A stretch of 64,000 nt of DNA from CAVQLX01 sp963811605 (GCA_963811605.1 CAWESA010000002.1:300394-364393); one strand, 5' to 3'; positions 54,755 to 63,934 are shown, counted from the first letter of the stretch. The notes: generated by a model not told the origin, from the letters alone. Made by a program: numbers and translations.

Positions 54755-56157
54755 CACCACGGCGGCATCGGCTTCGTGAGGACCTTGGGGATGCGCGGAC
54801 GCGTCACTTCCGCCTCGTTGTACTGCGTCTTGATCTCGTCGTAGGTGAGCGGCGGGCGATCCGTCGGCAGCGCGAGCTCGGTCCCGGGAGCCAGCGGCTC
54901 CACCAGGTGCGGCGTCACGATGACCATCACCTCCAGGATCTGGCTCTCGTAGGTCGTGTCCCGGAAGATATAGCCGACACCGGGGAGGTTCATCAGGTAG
55001 GGGATGCCACGGACGTTCTCTACCCGTTTCTTCTGCATCAGACCGCCGAGGACGAGCGTCTCGCCGTTCCGCAGGCGCGCGCTGGTGGATGCCCGGCGCG
55101 TGACGAAGCTCGGCACTCCCTCGACGTCGTTGGAGAAGTCGGGCTGGCTCACCTCCGGCGTGACCGTGAGGATGATGTCGCCCTCCTCGGAGATGTGCGG
55201 CACGAAGTTCACCAGCGTGCCGAACGGCTTGAACTCGACGTCGGCCGCGAAGCCCGAGACGATGCGGATGGGGATCTCGCCGCCCACCTGGAAGACCGCG
55301 GGCTGTCCGCTCATCGCCATGATCTTCGGCTGCGCCAGGATCGTGGCAAGGCCCTCCGTCTGGAGCAGCTTGATGAACGCCGTGATGTCGCTCTGTGGCA
55401 GCTGGAAGACATAGGTGGGCGCCGGGCTGTCGAGCCCGAGTGGCAGCAGCGGCTGGTTGACCTGCGGCGGGACCATGGTGCCGAGCAGCGGGGCGGCACC
55501 TCCACCCAGGAAGAAGGCCGTGACGAACGTCGTCCCGATCTTTCGGAAGTCGATGCCGTGCGCCTCCATCGCGGTGCGGTTCATCTCGGCGACGGTCACC
55601 TCGAGCATCACCTGCTGTTTGGTGGAATCGGCGACGAGGATCGAATGAACATCGGGCTGGGCAGCGCCGGCTTCCCAGACCGCCAGCGTCGTTTCGGCGA
55701 AGTGCGGCTCCGACGTGAACGGTCGGTTGGACACGGTGGCCACCCGCAGAGCTTGGGGAGCCTCTTCTCCCGCCCCGCGCTGCGGGAGCGGCTTGGCGTT
55801 CACCATGATGGTCCGCGGCCCGAGGACGACCAGGCCGGCGACCTCGGGATCCCCGATCGACACGCGCCGGACCGGCCGGGCGAACTGGAGGATGCGACTC
55901 TTCCCGGTCTGGATCCAGAGCGCCTCGCCCGGCGCCGGCATCGTCTCGTTGGCCTCCCGAGACGCCCTGGCCGAGGTCCCGGGCGGCGCGCTCTGCTTCT
56001 CCACACCCTCCGCCAGCGCCCGGCCGGCGGTCCATTCCGCGAGCCGTTCCTCGACCCCCGGCTCGGGTGTCACCTCCGGATTCATGGAGGCGCAGGCCCA
56101 GACCAGGGCGACGCCGATCAACACGCCGGCGCGCGGCACCCAACGCAGCACGACCAT
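54754..56157 (-). CDS. cpaC: Tad/Flp-type secretin CpaC (RcpA)
   Basis: A 467-residue outer-membrane channel protein. The N-terminus has an export signal (LIGVALVWACAS, possibly a lipoprotein). A BON/N0-like part (GKSRILQFARPVRRVSIGDPEVAGLVV) is followed by the secretin core: VEFKPFGTLVNFVPHI, LTVTPEVSQPDF and NGETLVLGGLMQKKRVENVRGIPYLMNLPGVGYIF, then VMVIVTPHLVEP. ATG 56157 is the start, with GGAGG eight bases upstream; a further ATG 15 bases upstream lies before that site. It follows cpaB by 52 nt and overlaps a small gene. Confidence 0.93.
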   Translation of the reverse strand: MVVLRWVPRAGVLIGVALVWACASMNPEVTPEPGVEERLAEWTAGRALAEGVEKQSAPPGTSARASREANETMPAPGEALWIQTGKSRILQFARPVRRVSIGDPEVAGLVVLGPRTIMVNAKPLPQRGAGEEAPQALRVATVSNRPFTSEPHFAETTLAVWEAGAAQPDVHSILVADSTKQQVMLEVTVAEMNRTAMEAHGIDFRKIGTTFVTAFFLGGGAAPLLGTMVPPQVNQPLLPLGLDSPAPTYVFQLPQSDITAFIKLLQTEGLATILAQPKIMAMSGQPAVFQVGGEIPIRIVSGFAADVEFKPFGTLVNFVPHISEEGDIILTVTPEVSQPDFSNDVEGVPSFVTRRASTSARLRNGETLVLGGLMQKKRVENVRGIPYLMNLPGVGYIFRDTTYESQILEVMVIVTPHLVEPLAPGTELALPTDRPPLTYDEIKTQYNEAEVTRPRIPKVLTKPMPPW

Positions 56158-56209
56158 CCCCACTTCCTCCATCTCCCCACCCCGTGTGCGCGCGGTTGTT
56201 ATCCGGTCA

Positions 56210-57061
56210 TCAGTACAGGTCCTGGCGCGTTACGTGCTCGCCGAGCAGTACCTCGACCGAGTGACTGGGCCGTCGCTCGCGTTGCACCGGCGCCGGGCGC
56301 GGCTGTGCGGCTGGTGCAGGTGCAGGCTGCCGCGCAGGCGTCTCGAACAGCGTGCCGGTGGAGAATCCCGGCGTTCCGACCACGCCCCCGTCTCCGTAAT
56401 TGCGCAACGCGAGCCGCACGGGCTCGTAGCGCGCGGCGAGCGTGAGCTTCTCGGCCTGATCCGGAGTGACCAGCAGCGTGACGGTGGGTACCTCCACCGG
56501 CTTCTCGTCGCGTTGCTCGATGCTCTTCCCGATCGCCAGCACCTTGATGTCCTGGAGGACGAGCTTGCTCCGCTGCTGCTGACCGCCTTCGCCCTCTCCC
56601 CCGGACGTCTGGCCGGCCACCAGGACGTCGACCCGGCTGTTCGGCGTGATGAAGCCGCTCACCCCCGTCACGTCGTCCACCTTGACCGACATCGCGCGCA
56701 TGCCGTCGGGAATCAGCGTCGGCAGGAGGCCGGCGCCCTGCCCCAGGAACTGGGACTCATTGAGCGGCTGGTTCTTGTCGATGCTGACCCGCGCCACCGA
56801 CCCGACGACCTTGCTCGGGTCGGAGATCGCGCCCTCCGGCTGGACGTTCCGGGGCCATGCGACCACCTTCACGTCCTTCGCGTCGAGGCGCCTTCCGAGC
56901 GGGATGGTCTCGTTCGCGACAACGACGTCGACCGTGCTCTCGGGGGCCTGGCGCGAGGTCTCGATCTCGCTCCGCAGCGCTCGCAGCTGGCGGTAGACCA
57001 GCGCGGCACCCAGCGCGCCGATGACGACCGCCAGGAGCAGCAGCGTTCCCGGCCTTCTCAT
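56210..57061 (-). CDS. cpaB: Flp pilus assembly protein CpaB (RcpC)
   Basis: A 283-residue periplasmic protein with an N-terminal membrane anchor (TLLLLAVVIGALGAALVYRQL). The SAF domain (VDVVVANETIPLGRRLDAKDV, QFLGQGAGLLPTLIPDGMRAMSV) is followed by the ITPNSRVDVLVAG and VTLLVTPDQAEKLTLAARY blocks of CpaB. The tail is Pro/Ala rich. Start ATG 57061 has AAGGAG; that site lies partly in an inverted repeat (57063-57090) that could restrict translation. Secretin gene follows directly. No cpaA, cpaE, cpaF or tadBC are in the window. Confidence 0.93.
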   Translation of the reverse strand: MRRPGTLLLLAVVIGALGAALVYRQLRALRSEIETSRQAPESTVDVVVANETIPLGRRLDAKDVKVVAWPRNVQPEGAISDPSKVVGSVARVSIDKNQPLNESQFLGQGAGLLPTLIPDGMRAMSVKVDDVTGVSGFITPNSRVDVLVAGQTSGGEGEGGQQQRSKLVLQDIKVLAIGKSIEQRDEKPVEVPTVTLLVTPDQAEKLTLAARYEPVRLALRNYGDGGVVGTPGFSTGTLFETPARQPAPAPAAQPRPAPVQRERRPSHSVEVLLGEHVTRQDLY

Positions 57062-57062
57062 C

Positions 57063-57090
57063 GTGCACTCCTTCCGGCCGGCGAGTGCAC
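57063..57090 (-). promoter_or_regulatory. Hairpin overlapping the cpaB ribosome binding site
   Basis: On the minus strand GTGCACTC and GAGTGCAC form a perfect 8-bp stem closing a 12-nt loop that itself contains CCGGCCGG. The AAGGAG Shine-Dalgarno spans loop and right arm and the ATG follows one base later. This could hide the ribosome site. Confidence 0.5.
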
Positions 57091-57167
57091 AGTCACAGCG
57101 CCCGCAGACCACAAATGCTGGAGGCAATCAAACGGCCCCGGTATGGGTGTGGCATGCGTGTCAGGCG

Positions 57168-57425
57168 TCATTTGCGGCCCTCGGGCTCGCAGCGATACCG
57201 CAGCATGGAAGACAGCTGGGTCTCGCTCTCATCGGGTCGCTTCTTCGCCGCGTCCTCCGCGAGCTCGGCGGCTTCCTTGCGCCGCCCCTCCTCGCACAGC
57301 CATGCCGTGTCGTACTTCCGCACCTTCTTCCAGTCGTCCCGCGGGGCGTCCAGCGGATTCGAGTCCGGATTGAAGAACAACGTCCACCCCGCGAGCACCA
57401 GCAGCGCACGCGCCCTGCGCGTCAT
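57168..57425 (-). CDS. Small exported protein, WKK-x4-YD-x2-WLC family, copy A
   Basis: An 85-residue protein: hydrophobic N-terminus (ALLVLAGWTLFFNP), then DDWKKVRKYDTAWLC, a charged helix (RRKEAAELAEDAAKKRPDE) and LRYRCEPEGRK at the end. Two cysteines are conserved with copy B (54515-54754). Related short exported proteins with a P-x3-W-x5-FD/YD-x3-C pattern are common and uncharacterised in delta-type bacteria (from memory). It lies 34 nt after the GspB-like gene and before cpaB on one strand. Confidence 0.78.
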   Translation of the reverse strand: MTRRARALLVLAGWTLFFNPDSNPLDAPRDDWKKVRKYDTAWLCEEGRRKEAAELAEDAAKKRPDESETQLSSMLRYRCEPEGRK

Positions 57426-57459
57426 GACGCGTCGCCACCCTGCGCCGACCGCATGCGAG

Positions 57460-58047
57460 TCAGCGCAATTCTCCCAGCGCGATTACGTCGCCGGCCTGCC
57501 GCACGTACACCCCCTCGCGCATGATCAGCTGCACCTCGATGCCGCCGGCGGACTCGCCCTGGTGGAGGGTGACCGGGGCACCGTCGATCCGCAGGGTGAC
57601 GGTGCGCTCGGCCGGCGGGGCGACATAGCGGATCGACTCGAGGCCGAGACGGGTCTGGTCGCGCGGCTCGTCGGCCAACATGCCGGGCGCGACGGACACC
57701 GGCCCGGGTACGGCGCCGGCTTCGGCCTGCGGGGGCGGTGGCGTCGGGGGCGCCGCCGGCTTCCAGCGCCCGACGCGCGCGCGTGGCGGCTCGTCCATGG
57801 TCGGCGGGGCCACGCGGACCGGCGGTGCGACGGCCGCGAGGGGAACGGGCGCTGCCGGCACTTGCGGGTCCTCGGACCGGGATGTCGAGCGCAGCAGCGC
57901 CAGGCCGGCGATCGATACCACTGCGAGGGTGACAGCCGCCACCCACCGCCGGCGCGTCGCTCCGGACTCGTCGCGCGACCCGACCAATCTCGCCACGCCC
58001 GGCATCCCGCCGTCCCGCTCGCGCAGCGCCTCGAGGATCGTGCTCAC
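57460..58047 (-). CDS. GspB-like type II secretion accessory protein
   Basis: A 195-residue inner-membrane protein with a short cytosolic start (STILEALRERD), one membrane helix (WVAAVTLAVVSIAGLALL, about 30-48), a long Pro/Ala linker and a C-terminal domain (LESIRYVAPPAERTVTLRIDG, then GGIEVQLIMREGVYVRQAGD) that fits the T2SSB domain of GspB/ExeB. These work with ExeA to insert secretins through peptidoglycan. GTG 58047 overlaps the ExeA stop (GTGA). Confidence 0.85.
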   Translation of the reverse strand: MSTILEALRERDGGMPGVARLVGSRDESGATRRRWVAAVTLAVVSIAGLALLRSTSRSEDPQVPAAPVPLAAVAPPVRVAPPTMDEPPRARVGRWKPAAPPTPPPPQAEAGAVPGPVSVAPGMLADEPRDQTRLGLESIRYVAPPAERTVTLRIDGAPVTLHQGESAGGIEVQLIMREGVYVRQAGDVIALGELR

Positions 58048-59768
58048 GACGCGCTCTCCGCCGGCAGTGCAAGGGCCGGCCGGCGATATCCGGTCGCGGT
58101 TGCATAGAGCACGATACGGGTCAGCGGACCGACGAGCCCGTCGGCCTCGAGCTGGTGCCGGCGCTGGAAGTCGACGACGGCGCGCGACGTGCCGGTGTCG
58201 AACATGCCCGTCGGCTCGATGGCGGTGGCACCGGCGAGACGCAGCAGCGCTTGCAGCTGAGCCACCGAGACGCCGCGCGTCCCCGCCTGAAGGGTGGCGC
58301 CGAGCCCGTCGAAATCCCGCCACAGCACGTGAGCCTGACCGGTCCAGAGCTGCTGGAGCGCATCGGTGTCGACCGCCACCCGCTCGCCGTCGACCGACAG
58401 CACGATGCGCGACTCGTCCAGCCCCGTCAGGGCAGCATAGCGAGTCTCGCCGGAATCGGCGAGCCGCAGCACGAGCACCGCAGGGAGATCGAGCAGGCGA
58501 AGCATGCTGCGATTGGCAGTGAGCTGGAGCTCCTGAAGGCCGCGCCGCCAGGCGACGGCCTCGAGATCGTCGGGGAGCTTGCTCTCGGCGTCCTGGAGCG
58601 CGGGCGCGTTCCAGGCCGCGAGGACGGCCGCGGTGGCATTGCGAGCGCTGGTACGGAGGTCCACGCCGGCGAGGCGCTTCGCGAGGTCGGCGGCCGACAT
58701 CGCCGTGAGGGCCGGCGCGAGCGCAGGGGTGACCGCCGCGGCCGGGGTGGGCGCTCCGGGAGCTGGTGCGTCCGGTGCGGCCGGACGTTCGATGGCGGCC
58801 GGTTCACGAGCCGTCGCGAGGGCCTCTCCGGCGCCCGACCGGGGCGCGTCAAGGAGGCGATCGAGCGCGGGGGAACCGAAGGCGACGAGCGCAGCGCCGA
58901 GGGCGAGGCCGGCGCCGCCGAGTGCCGCCTTGCGGCCGAGCGTGAGGGTCCCGGGCAGCGGCACGGTCTGTATCTCGCGGTACGCGCGCGCAATCAGGCG
59001 GCGCGTGACCCGGGGCTCGCGCGCGACGAACGCCGCCAGGAGCGCGCGGTGGGCGATCATGTTGACGAGCCGGGGGACGCCGCCCGAGGCTCCGTGCAGG
59101 AGGCGGAGCGCGGGACGCGTGAAGAGCTGCGTGGCGCGGCCCTCGCTGGCGACGGCCAGCCGGTGATGGACGTAGGCGGCGGTCTCGCGGGAGGAAAGTC
59201 GGCCCAGGTGCCAGCGCAACGTGATCCGCTGGTTCAGCTGCGCGAGCTCGGGATCGAGCAGCAGCCTGCGCAGCTGGGGCTGGCCGACGAGCACGACGCG
59301 CAGCAGCTTGCGCGTGGCCGTCTCGAGGTTGAGGAGCAGGCGGATCTGCTCCAGCAGCTCGACGGAGAGCGCCTGTGCTTCGTCGACGACGACCACGCAC
59401 TCGCGACCGGCCTCGCTCTCGGCGATGAGGTGCGCGTGGAGCGCGTCCAGCAGATCGGTCTGGCGCTCGCCCGTGGCCGGGAGCCCGAATTCGCGGCAGA
59501 TGCGGCGCAGGAGGTCGAGCGCCGTGAGGGGCGGGGTGAGCGCGTACGCGGCGGCGACGTCGGGACCCAGCTCGGCGAGGAAGGTTCGCAGCAGCGTCGT
59601 CTTGCCGGTGCCGACCTCGCCGGTGATGCAGACGAAGCCGCTCGACTCGGTGAGCCCCAGCCGCAGGTGCGCGAGCGCCTCGGCGTGCTTCGCGGAGAGG
59701 TAGAGGTAGTGCGGGTCGGGCGTCAGCCGGAACGGTTCGTCAGCGAGCCCGAAGAACTGCTCGTACAT
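58044..59768 (-). CDS. ExeA/GspA-like ATPase with peptidoglycan-binding domain
   Basis: A 574-residue protein with the ExeA layout. The AAA ATPase opens MYEQFFGLADEPFRLTPDPHY and has Walker A GEVGTGKT (50-57) and Walker B VVVVDEAQAL (125-134). A membrane helix (about 281-300) follows, then a periplasmic domain and a C-terminal PG_binding_1-like domain (about 490-555, FQRRHQLEADGLVGPLT). ExeA remodels peptidoglycan so a secretin can assemble; here the secretin would be CpaC four genes downstream. ATG 59768 has GGAGG repeats upstream. Confidence 0.92.
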   Translation of the reverse strand: MYEQFFGLADEPFRLTPDPHYLYLSAKHAEALAHLRLGLTESSGFVCITGEVGTGKTTLLRTFLAELGPDVAAAYALTPPLTALDLLRRICREFGLPATGERQTDLLDALHAHLIAESEAGRECVVVVDEAQALSVELLEQIRLLLNLETATRKLLRVVLVGQPQLRRLLLDPELAQLNQRITLRWHLGRLSSRETAAYVHHRLAVASEGRATQLFTRPALRLLHGASGGVPRLVNMIAHRALLAAFVAREPRVTRRLIARAYREIQTVPLPGTLTLGRKAALGGAGLALGAALVAFGSPALDRLLDAPRSGAGEALATAREPAAIERPAAPDAPAPGAPTPAAAVTPALAPALTAMSAADLAKRLAGVDLRTSARNATAAVLAAWNAPALQDAESKLPDDLEAVAWRRGLQELQLTANRSMLRLLDLPAVLVLRLADSGETRYAALTGLDESRIVLSVDGERVAVDTDALQQLWTGQAHVLWRDFDGLGATLQAGTRGVSVAQLQALLRLAGATAIEPTGMFDTGTSRAVVDFQRRHQLEADGLVGPLTRIVLYATATGYRRPALALPAESAS

Positions 59769-59807
59769 CCCCTCCTCCTCCTCAACAGCCGGCAGTAGCG
59801 TATCAGC

Positions 59808-59822
59808 CGGACACGGTGTCCG
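59808..59822 (-). promoter_or_regulatory. 15-bp palindrome in the exeA promoter region
   Basis: CGGACACGGTGTCCG has perfect 7-bp arms around one base. On the minus strand TTGTCG (59827-59822) could be a -35, with TACGCT about 18 bp later as a weak -10, so the palindrome would fill the spacer. It is 40-54 nt upstream of ATG 59768. Confidence 0.45.
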
Positions 59823-59843
59823 ACAAGCGGCTGACACGCAAAA

Positions 59844-59875
59844 CGGCCCGGCATCTTACCGAAGATGCCGGGCCG
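59844..59875 (-). terminator. Intrinsic terminator of the 59.9-63.7 kb gene
   Basis: A perfect 14-bp stem (59844-59857 with 59862-59875) and a 4-nt loop, followed on the minus strand by TTTT, 33 nt after the stop at 59908. This is the best intrinsic terminator in the window and separates that gene from the exeA operon. Confidence 0.85.
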
Positions 59876-59907
59876 CGCGCCGTCCGAACGCGTCGAGGAG
59901 AACTGAA

Positions 59908-62900
59908 CTACGGGAAGAGGATGCGCGTGACGGATGGCGTGGTGCGGGTGCGGAGCACCGGCGTCGCGTGGGTGCACTGGCCGCCCACGCGAAGGGTCAC
60001 GTCCACGTCGCCGCCGACCGGGCTCCGGAACGGGAGCTTGCGGCCCCGTGCACGGAACACGACGCGGCCGTCCTTGCGGATCTTGAACCGGACGTTCCGG
60101 AGACCGCCGGCCTGGGTGCCCGTCCGGTCACGGAAGCGGAAGACGCCGTGCTTGAGCCCGCGCTTGGTGGCGCGGACCGGGATGTCGTGACAGTAGATCT
60201 GGCCGTCGCGGTCCGCGATCTGGAGCGTGACCCCGTCGCGCGTCGGGTTGAAGCTCGCCGTGCTGGCGGCGCCGTACAGGCCCTTCAGGCGGAGGCTGTT
60301 CCGGCCGGCCTTGTGGGCCATCCGAACGGTCATTCGGCGGAGAGTGAGGGCGTCCGTCGTCTGGCAGCAGTCCGGGTCCTCGTAGTCGACGAGGCCGTCG
60401 CCGTCGTTGTCCTGGCAGTCGCCGCAGATCTCGACGGCACAGGCGGGGTCGCCCGCGCAGTCGGAGTCGAAGCAGTCGGTTGCGCCGTCCGCGTCGTCGT
60501 CGACGCCGTTCGCGCAGAGCTCGACCCCGCACCCTTCAATCGGCTGCGACTTGCATACCTCTGCGGTGCATGCGTCGGTGGTGCAGGCGTTACTATCGTC
60601 GCAGTCCGCGGCGGTCGTGCAGCGCCGGCAGCCGGGGATGGTCGTCAGCTGGCAGCTGTGGTCGGCACCGCACGCGTCGGCGGTGCAGGGATTGGAGTCG
60701 TTGCAGTCGGTCGCGGTCGTGCAGGGTGTGCAGCCGGCCACGGCCTGGTTGCCGCAGACGCCACCATCGCACGTGTCGGTCGTGCAGGTGTTGCCGTCGG
60801 TGCAGTCGGTGGCGGTCGTGCACGACTTGCAGCCGGGCGTCACCGGGCGGCTGCAGATGCCGTTGGAGCAGGTCTCCACGGTGCAGGCGTTGCCGTCGCT
60901 GGCGCAGTCTGCGGCGGTGGCGCACGGCTCGCAGCCGGTGATCGCCGTCAGCTGGCAGCTGTGGTCGGCGCCACACACGTCGGTGGTGCAGGCATTCGAG
61001 TCGTCGCAGTCGGCCGCCCCGGTGCAGGGCGTGCAGCCCTCCACGACGAAGCTGCCGCAGACGCTGGAGTCACAGGTCTCGGCGGTGCAGGCGTTCCCGT
61101 CCGTACAGTCCGCGGCCGTCGTGCACGCCTTGCAGCCCGGCGTTTCCGGGCGGCTGCACACGCCCTGCGTGCAGGTCTCGGCGGTGCAGGGATCGCCGTC
61201 GCTCGCGCAGTCGGCGGCCGCGCCGCATGGCTGGCAGCCCGTCGCGGTGCTGTTGCAGGCGCCGGCGGCGTCGCAGGCGAGCGGCGTGCCAGCGTGGCAG
61301 CCGCTGGCGGGGTCACAGGTCTCCACGCCGTTGCAGGTGTTGTGGTCGTCACAGCTCAGCGGCGTGCCGGCGTGACAGCCGCTGGCCGGGTCACAGGTCT
61401 CGGTGCCGTTGCAGGCGTTGCCGTCGTTGCAGGCGAGCGGCGTGCCGGCGTGACAGCCGCTGGCCGGGTCACAGGTCTCGGTGCCGTTGCAGGCGTTGCC
61501 GTCGTTGCAGGCGAGCGGGGTGCCGGCCTGGCAGCGGCCCGCGGGGCCGCAGGTCTCCGCGCCATTGCAGGCATTGTTGTCGTCGCAGTCGGCCGCGGTC
61601 GTGCAGGGCGTGCAGCCGTCGAGGAGCATGGCGCCGCAGACGCTGGACGCGCAGGTGTTGACCGTGCACGGGTTGTCGTCGTCGGCACAGTCTGTGGGCG
61701 CGGCGCAGGGCCGGCAGCCCGTGGCGGTGCTGTTGCACTCGGTGGCGGCGTCGCAGGCGAGCGGGGTGCCGGCGTGGCAGCCGCTGGCCGGGTCACAGGT
61801 CTCGGTGCCGTTGCAGGCGTTGCCATCGTCGCAGACCGGCGGGGTGCCGCCCTGACAGCCGGTCGCAGCGTCGCAGGTCTCGACGCCGTTGCAGGCGTTG
61901 TGATCGTCACAGCTGAGCGGGGTGCCGGGATGACAGCCGCTGGTGGGATCGCAGGTCTCCGTGCCGTTGCAGGTGTTGCCGTCATCGCACGTCAGTGGGG
62001 TACCGGCGTGACAGCCGGTGGCGGGGTCGCAGGATTCGGCACCGTTGCACGTGTTGCCGTCATCGCAGACGAGCGGCGTGCCGGCCTGACAGCCAGTTGC
62101 AGCGTCACAGGTCTCGACGCCGTTGCAGGCGTTGTGGTCGTCACAGCTCAGCGGCGTGCCGGCGTGACAGCCGCTGGCAGGGTCGCAGGTCTCGGCGCCG
62201 TTGCAGGCGTTGCCATCGTCGCAGGTGAGCAGGGTGCCGGCGTGGCAGCCGCTGGCAGGGTCGCAGGTCTCGGCGCCGTTGCAGGCGTTGCCATCGTCGC
62301 ACGTGAGCGGCGTGCCGGCGTGACAGCCGCTGGCAGGGTCGCAGGTCTCGGCGCCGTTGCAGGCGTTGCCATCGTCGCAGGTGAGCAGGGTGCCGGCGTG
62401 GCAGCCGCTGGCAGGGTCGCAGGTCTCGGCGCCGTTGCAGGCGTTGCCATCGTCGCACGTGAGCGGCGTGCCGGCGTGACAGCCGCTGGCAGGGTCGCAG
62501 GTCTCGGCGCCGTTGCAGGCGTTGCCGTCGTCACAGACGAGCGGCGTGCCCGCCTGACAGCCGGCTGCGCCGCCGCAGGTCTCGACCCCGTTGCAGGCGT
62601 TGCCGTCGTTGCAGACCGAGTCTGTGCCCTCGTCGATCTGTCCGTCGCAGTCGTTGTCCTTGCCGTCGCACAGCTCCGGGCCGTTCGTGTTCTGCACGTC
62701 CAGGGTCGCGCTCGCCACGCGATCGAGAGCGTTCGTGGCGTACGCCGTGGCCGTGTTGACGAAGTCCGTGTCGCCGCAGCCGGGGGCCGCGTCGACGTTG
62801 ATCTTCACCGTGATGTGTGCCCCCGCCGCGAGCGTAGGCGACTCGACCTTGAGCGGGTTCGTCTGCAGGACCGTGACCGTCGCACCCAGGTCGTCCGAGG

Positions 62901-63749
62901 TCGCGGACACCACGATGTTGCCGAGGAATGCCGGCAGCTGCACGTCCTCGACCACCACGCCCACCGCCTGACCCGTCGTGTTCTGGACGTCGATCGTGTA
63001 CGTCACCGGGGTCACCGCATTCACCGGCGCCACCGCCGGCGAGACCGACTTCGCGACTGCCAGGGAGGTGTAGGGCTGGAAGGGGCAATTCAGGTAGCTC
63101 TTGCTGTAGTTGTTCGGGTTGGTCGACGTCGCAGGGAAGAAGAACGACTGCGACAGATCGCCGGCGCTCGAGATCACGCCCTTCGCGATCAGCGTCGACA
63201 CCGGGAACGCGAAGTCGAGGAACCGGTCGGGAGTGCCGTTGAAGCTCGTGCCCGCCGCCACCGTGCGCGCGAGCGATCCGACCGGGACGCTGTAGAGCTT
63301 CACCTCCGCGTCGTCCTGGAAGTGCGGGAAGCGGATGTCCGACGCCACCGTGTTGCGCCAGATCTCGATGCTGTCGCCGCTGGCGTTCTTGCCGTTGAGG
63401 GAGAGCTGGTACTGGTACTGGAAGCGATTCCCCGACGGCACCTGCATGAGGGCCGTCCACACGAGCTGGTCGAAACCACCGCCGTGGCTGGGGTTGTCGT
63501 CCATCCGGTACCGGAAGTAGAGATAGTCCGCGTCGTACCCGTAGAAGGCGGGCGGGCTGGCCTGATCGCCGACGAAGCTCGCGGAGGCCGGGCTTGCTGG
63601 CACGATGGATCCGCGCTGTCGCACCCGAGCTGGAGCCAGGTGACGGCGTCGAAGTTCGGACCGGTCGTTGCGAACGACGCGGCGGGGAGGAGAAGGCATG
63701 CCGCCAGTGCGGCGATGCCGGCGGTACAGGTTCGGCGCACCAGGTTCAC
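59908..63749 (-). CDS. Exported Cys-repeat protein with DUF11-like and MopE-like segments; frame break after the signal peptide
   Basis: About 1280 residues if repaired. GTG 63749 (AAGGGA seven bases upstream) starts MNLVRRTCTAGIAALAACLL, a signal peptide, and TGPNFDAVTWLQLGCDSADPS. Near 63595 the frame changes by one base and the remainder (ASFVGDQASPPAFYGYDADY onward) runs open to 59908. Then: a beta domain, a DUF11-type segment (SPAVAPVNAVTPVTYTIDVQ), a MopE-type CDGKDNDCDGQIDEG motif, about 15 repeats of 26 residues (CDDGNACNGAETCDPASGCH), CTTAADC-type repeats, CQDNDGDGLVDYEDPDCC, and a C-terminal domain resembling that of the 5977 protein. Function unknown; likely surface or extracellular. 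Confidence 0.8.
62151..62527 (-). repeat. Exact 156-bp tandem duplication (two 78-bp units per period)
   Basis: 62151-62306 and 62307-62462 read identically, and the pattern continues for about 65 bp. Each 156-bp period encodes two 26-residue repeats ending TPLT and TLLT alternately. Identity at synonymous sites shows a recent duplication. The wider 78-bp array, less exact, runs from about 61280 to 62590 with an interruption near 61560-61760. Confidence 0.9.
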
Positions 63750-63934
63750 ACGAGTATCCCTTCGCAGGCGAGTAAGAATTCTGGTTCGAGTCACGACTGA
63801 ACGGACGTGGCGCCATCGCTAGACGTGTCATCATGGCAGATCGCAAATCACGACGATCAATGAACGCATGGGGTGCGGTCCTGCGCGCCTGACTCAGGAG
63901 CGCCGGCGGCGACGTCTGGGACAGATATCCGCGG
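63750..63934. other. Upstream region of the 63749 gene
   Basis: About 185 bp of lower-GC sequence expected to hold the promoter of the Cys-repeat gene. TTGCGA with TCTAGC 17 bp later on the minus strand (around 63810-63838) is a weak candidate. No other feature seen. Confidence 0.3.

Noticed and set aside
62141..62534. Regular 78-bp spaced repeats as a possible CRISPR array
   Set aside because: No variable spacers, unit length equals 26 codons of a Cys motif, and no cas genes are present.
63560..63620. Programmed -1 frameshifting in the 59908 gene
   Set aside because: No slippery heptamer or downstream pseudoknot is visible at the junction; a sequencing or mutational indel is simpler.
59968..63822. 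Open plus-strand frame of about 1280 codons opposite the third Cys-repeat gene
   Set aside because: Ala/Gly/Val/Arg-rich mirror of the repeats; no recognisable domain; opposite strand has terminator, motifs and signal peptide.
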